From NCBI RefSeq assembly GCF_016741785.1, contig NZ_JAERRL010000006.1:62001-126000 (forward strand): 64,000 nt of DNA. Reading direction: 5' to 3'. The position numbers were made by a program, and so were the translations under genes. The stretch comes from Streptomyces sp. 7-21. GTDB lineage: Bacteria > Actinomycetota > Actinomycetes > Streptomycetales > Streptomycetaceae. Below are positions 60,695 to 64,000 of the stretch, in pieces. A model generated the notes under the pieces. The model was not told where the DNA came from. It saw only the letters and a program-made list of their open reading frames with translations, and searched no databases. Each line of letters opens with the position of its first letter. The first letter of the stretch is position 1.

Positions 60695-62830
60695 GTGCCA
60701 GAACAGGCGGAGCACAGCGGGACGGGGACGGGCGGCGGCGGTGTACCCGCGGTGGAGTGGGGGCACGCGGCCCTGACCGCCGCGTTCGCCACCGCCCCGG
60801 ACGGCTCCGTGCGGACGGTGCGGCTCGGTCCGCCCGGGGCGCCGGACCTGCCGCTGGCGGCGGCCCTTCCCGTGGTGGAGGTGCTGCTGCTGGGGCACGG
60901 CAGCGACTGGTCGGGACGGCGCGCGATCGAGACGGCGGCGGGGGCGCGGCTGCGGCTGCGCAGCCACGAGGCATCGCGGGAGGGCGTCTGGCACCGGCTG
61001 CGGCTGCGGCTGCGTGACGAGGAGTCGGGCCTGGCGGCCGAGGTGCTGCTCGACTCCCCCGACGGCGTGCCGGCCGTGCGGTCCCGGGTCCGGCTGGTCA
61101 ACGAGGGGGAGGCGCCGCTGGTGCTGCTGGCCGTCTCCTCCCTCACCCTCGGCGGCCTGCCCTCCCCCGCCGCGCTCGATGTGCGCTGGGCGGACAACGA
61201 CTGGCTGGCGGAGTGCCGCTGGCGCCGCGAGCCGCTGCGGGCGCGGCTGCCGGACCTGCACCGGGCCGTCCACGACCACGACGGCCGGGGCGCGGTGGTC
61301 CTGGCCGGGCAGGGCAGCTGGCCCACCGCCGGGCACCTGCCGATGGGCGCGCTCACCGACCGCCGCACCGGAACGGCGTGGCTGTGGGAGGTGGAGTCTG
61401 CCAGCGGCTGGCGCTGGGAGGCGGGCGAACGCGAGCGGAGCACGTACCTCGCGCTCCACGGTCCGGTCGACACCGAGCACCACTGGTCGCAGCCGCTGGG
61501 CCCGGGCGAGTCGTTCACGACGGTGCCCGCCGCGCTGGCGGTCTGCGCGGACGGCTTCGAGGGCGCCCTGGCGGCGCTGACGGCCTGCCGCCGCGCCCGG
61601 CGGCGTCCGCACCCGGACCACGCCCGGCTGCCGGTGATCTTCAACGACTACATGAACACCCTGCGCGGCGACCCCACGACCGGGAAGCTGCTGCCGCTGA
61701 TCGATGCCGCGGCCGAGGCGGGCGCCGAGTACTTCGTCATCGACGCCGGCTGGTACGACGACGACGCCCGCGGCTGGTGGGACAGCGTCGGCGCCTGGGA
61801 GCCGGCCGCGAGCCGGTTCCCGGGGCCGCGCGGCATCCATGAGGTGCTCGACCGGATCCGGGAGCGCGGCATGGTGCCGGGGCTGTGGCTGGAGCCTGAG
61901 GTGGTCGGCGTGCGCAGCCCGCTGGCGCGGTCGCTGCCCGACGAGGCGTTCTTCCGGCGCGGCGGCGTGCGGGTGCGGGAGCACGGGCGCTACCAGCTCG
62001 ACCTGCGCCACCCGGCGGCGCGGGCCCATCTGGACGCGACGGTGGACCGGCTGGCCGGCGAGTGGGGTGTGGGCTACCTGAAGCTGGACTACAACATCAG
62101 CGTGCCGCCGGGCACGGACGCCGGTGCGGCCGGCCCGGGCGCCGGGCTGCTGGGGCACGTGCGGGCGTACCACGCGTGGCTGGCGGACGTGCTCGACCGC
62201 TACCCGGACCTGGTCCTGGAGAACTGCGCCTCCGGCGGCATGCGGATGGACGGCGCCTCGCTGAGCCTGCTGCCGCTCCAGTCCACCAGCGACCAGCAGG
62301 ACTTCCTGCGCTACCCGCCGATCGCCGCCGCGGCGCCGACGGCCGTGCCGCCGGAGCAGGGGGCGGTGTGGGCGTACCCGCAGCCGGAGTTCAGCGACGA
62401 CGAGATCGCGTTCGCGCTGGCGGGCGCGCTGCTGGGGCGGGTGCACCTGTCCGGGCACCTGGACCGCATGTCTCCCGCGCAGCGGCGGTGCGTCGCGCAG
62501 GCGGTGGCCGTCTACAAGGACATCCGCGCCGACCTGCCGGGGGCGGTGCCGTTCTGGCCGCTCGGCCTGCCGGGCTGGGAGGACCCGTGGCTGGCGCTGG
62601 GCCTGCGGGCGGGCGAGCGCCGCTACCTGACGGTCTGGCACCGCGCCGGCGGGGACACCGAGCGGGTGCTGCCGCTGCCCGCGCTGCGGGACGTCCCGCT
62701 GGCGGTCGAGGTGCTCCACCCGGCGGCGCCGGCGGGCACCGCCACGTGGGCGCCGGACGCGGCGCAGCTGACCGTCTCGCTGCCCCGCACACCCACCGCG
62801 CTGCTGCTGCGGCTGACCCCGATGGGGTGA
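60695..62830 (+). CDS. GH36-family alpha-galactosidase
   Basis: 711 aa, no signal peptide, so intracellular. The N-terminal beta-supersandwich (~1-300) precedes a TIM barrel: PVIFNDYMNTLRGDPTTGKL, YFVIDAGWYDDDARGWWDS, MVPGLWLEPEVVGVRSPLAR, the nucleophile Asp465 in YLKLDYNIS, ENCASGGMRMDGASLSL and acid/base Asp533 in STSDQQD. These are GH36 hallmarks. It releases alpha-galactosyl residues (some relatives act on beta-L-arabinopyranosides). GTG 60695 is used. It diverges from lacI across the twin operators, so the imported sugar of the operon is probably alpha-galactoside-containing. Confidence 0.93.
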   Translation: MPEQAEHSGTGTGGGGVPAVEWGHAALTAAFATAPDGSVRTVRLGPPGAPDLPLAAALPVVEVLLLGHGSDWSGRRAIETAAGARLRLRSHEASREGVWHRLRLRLRDEESGLAAEVLLDSPDGVPAVRSRVRLVNEGEAPLVLLAVSSLTLGGLPSPAALDVRWADNDWLAECRWRREPLRARLPDLHRAVHDHDGRGAVVLAGQGSWPTAGHLPMGALTDRRTGTAWLWEVESASGWRWEAGERERSTYLALHGPVDTEHHWSQPLGPGESFTTVPAALAVCADGFEGALAALTACRRARRRPHPDHARLPVIFNDYMNTLRGDPTTGKLLPLIDAAAEAGAEYFVIDAGWYDDDARGWWDSVGAWEPAASRFPGPRGIHEVLDRIRERGMVPGLWLEPEVVGVRSPLARSLPDEAFFRRGGVRVREHGRYQLDLRHPAARAHLDATVDRLAGEWGVGYLKLDYNISVPPGTDAGAAGPGAGLLGHVRAYHAWLADVLDRYPDLVLENCASGGMRMDGASLSLLPLQSTSDQQDFLRYPPIAAAAPTAVPPEQGAVWAYPQPEFSDDEIAFALAGALLGRVHLSGHLDRMSPAQRRCVAQAVAVYKDIRADLPGAVPFWPLGLPGWEDPWLALGLRAGERRYLTVWHRAGGDTERVLPLPALRDVPLAVEVLHPAAPAGTATWAPDAAQLTVSLPRTPTALLLRLTPMG

Positions 62831-63059
62831 AACCTGGGGAGCCGTGGCGGCCTGGCGCGCCCGGAACCGCCTGGTCAGCGGCGCGTCCGGCGGGCCGCGC
62901 CACGGCGCGTGCGCCGGCGCCCGGTGCGGTGCGGCGCGGCTACGCTGGCGCTGGCCGGCTGGCTGTCCTCCGGCCGGGCCGCAGCCGCGCGACCGCGCGG
63001 GCCCGTTCCCTCGCTCACCAGAGATTCACCAGACGCAGCAGAGAGACACCGGAGCCGCC

Positions 63060-63560
63060 ATGCGCACGCACGCTCTTCTGGCCGGGCCGCTCGCCCTCAC
63101 GGCCGCCCTGGCGCTGGGCCCGTCCGCCGCGCTCGCCGGGGCTCCGGTGAGCACCGGAGGCCACCACACCGCCGCCGGCGCGGTGTACGCCGGGCAGCTC
63201 CTCGCGGCGAAGGCGGCCACCGCCCCGTACCGGGACGTGGCGCGGGCCGAGTCCGACGGGTACCAGCAGACCTCTCCCTGCACGCCGGAGAAGGGGATCC
63301 ACTACCTGCGCGAGGTGGCCCAGGGCCCGGAGGAGCTGGACGTGCTGCGGCCCAACGCCCTCGTCTACGACGCCGGCCCGGACGGCACGCTGGTGCTCCA
63401 CGGCATCGAGTACGTCTCCCACACCCCCGCCACGCTCTTCGGCCAGGAGTTCGAGCAGTCGCCGGCGGTGGGGTACTACACGCTCCACGTCTGGCTGTGG
63501 GAGCCCGCACCGCACGACCTCTTCGCGGCCGACAACCCCCGCCTCACCTGCGGCGGCTGA
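63060..63560 (+). CDS. Small secreted protein of unknown function
   Basis: 166 aa. Residues 1-~27 are a signal peptide (LLAGPLALTAALALGPSAAL AG). The mature part (YRDVARAESDGYQQTSPCTP, EKGIHYLREVAQGPEELDVL, RPNALVYDAGPDGTLVLHGI, EYVSHTPATLFGQEFEQS) looks like a compact beta-rich domain with two cysteines (SPC and the terminal LTCGG), probably disulfide-linked. The start follows GGAGCCGCC. I do not recognise a named family. The 229 nt upstream hold no other gene. It converges on a LysR gene. Confidence 0.75.
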   Translation: MRTHALLAGPLALTAALALGPSAALAGAPVSTGGHHTAAGAVYAGQLLAAKAATAPYRDVARAESDGYQQTSPCTPEKGIHYLREVAQGPEELDVLRPNALVYDAGPDGTLVLHGIEYVSHTPATLFGQEFEQSPAVGYYTLHVWLWEPAPHDLFAADNPRLTCGG

Positions 63561-63575
63561 CGCCCGCCGGGCCGC

Positions 63576-64000
63576 TCACGCCGCCGCGCCGAGGGGCCGC
63601 AGCGCGTGCCCGGCGACCACCTCGCGCAGCGCGTCGAGCCCCTGCCGCACCATGGGGTGGGAGCGCCCCCCGGGGCGCACGCACGTGAGGATCCGGCGGT
63701 GCAGCCGGGGCTGGCCGGTGACGGGCACCCGGACCACGGAGTGGTGCGGCGGGATGTGGCTGAGCCGGGGATAGAGGGAGACTCCCAGGCCGTGGCAGAC
63801 CATCGCGGAGATTGCGGACCATTCCTTGGCGCGGTGGGTGACGCGCGGGGTGAAGCCGGCCAGCGAGCAGAAGACCATGACGCGCGCGAAGTGGTCGCAC
63901 GAGCCGGGGACCGGGAGCACCCAGTCCTCGGCGGCGGCTTCGTCCAGCCCCGCTTCGCTCCGCCCGGCGAGGCGGTGGCCGGCAGGGACGAGCAGGTCGA
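63576..64000 (-). CDS. LysR-family regulator, C-terminal part (cut by window end)
   Basis: The frame is open from the end of the window to TGA at 63576-63578, giving ~140 residues of effector domain: DLLVPAGHRLAGRSEAGLDE, DWVLPVPGSCDHFARVMVFC, SLAGFTPRVTHRAKEWSAIS, AMVCHGLGVSLYPRLSHIPP. The last section (GLGVSLYPR, then V-R-V-P-V) is typical of LysR substrate-binding domains. The HTH part lies beyond the window. Its target is unknown. Confidence 0.82.
   Translation of the reverse strand, partial: DLLVPAGHRLAGRSEAGLDEAAAEDWVLPVPGSCDHFARVMVFCSLAGFTPRVTHRAKEWSAISAMVCHGLGVSLYPRLSHIPPHHSVVRVPVTGQPRLHRRILTCVRPGGRSHPMVRQGLDALREVVAGHALRPLGAAA

Overview
The window is very GC-rich, densely coded DNA with GTG starts, ATGA/GTGA gene overlaps and rare TTA codons. 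This fits a Streptomyces or a close actinomycete relative. No rRNA, tRNA, CRISPR array, intact transposase or phage module was seen.

Layout. (1) 1-5223: the 3' part of a sugar ABC-importer operon (binding-protein tail, two permeases) running into a D-2-hydroxyacid dehydrogenase and a DUF2264 protein. (2) 5245-10817, mostly minus strand: a stand-alone type II thioesterase, then the remains of a lasso-peptide locus. The ABC exporter and a fused RRE/B2 leader peptidase are open. The macrocyclase is truncated and frameshifted, butts against a headless TPR-regulator fragment in the opposite orientation, and no precursor gene remains. (3) 11078-16327: alditol oxidase, several small actinobacterial proteins (two genes carry TTA codons), a UbiA prenyltransferase and a coiled-coil protein. 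(4) 16377-24461: a fatty-acyl-CoA module with acyl-CoA dehydrogenase, SCP2 protein, TetR regulator, MaoC hydratase, large two-domain FabG, thiolase and acyl-CoA ligase. It recalls mycobacterial Rv0241c-Rv0243, and matching palindromes lie in both divergent promoter regions. (5) 24647-31521: a TauD-type dioxygenase, then secreted GH30 and GH115 enzymes. (6) 31587-39991: urtABCDE urea importer, a cytoplasmic AmiC-like binding protein, MarR, FdhD and a bile-acid:sodium symporter-family protein. (7) 40128-53663: housekeeping and unlinked genes (aldo/keto reductase, pterin dehydratase, membrane phosphodiesterase, metallo-beta-lactamase-fold hydrolase, DedA, methyltransferase, CBS protein, three peptidases, radical SAM protein with an SOS-like promoter). 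(8) 53761-62830: a LacI-controlled glycan locus in which regulator, lipoprotein, two permeases and a CBM-bearing GH-A hydrolase run left and a GH36 alpha-galactosidase runs right from twin operators. (9) A small secreted protein and a LysR gene cut by the window end.

How they work together: secreted GH30, GH115 and GH-A enzymes could trim plant glycans (arabinogalactan or xylan side chains), importers could take up the fragments, and GH36 could finish hydrolysis inside the cell. The acyl-CoA module looks self-regulated through its TetR protein. The lasso locus appears to be a decayed biosynthetic cluster. All functions are inferred from reading the translations, not from database searches.
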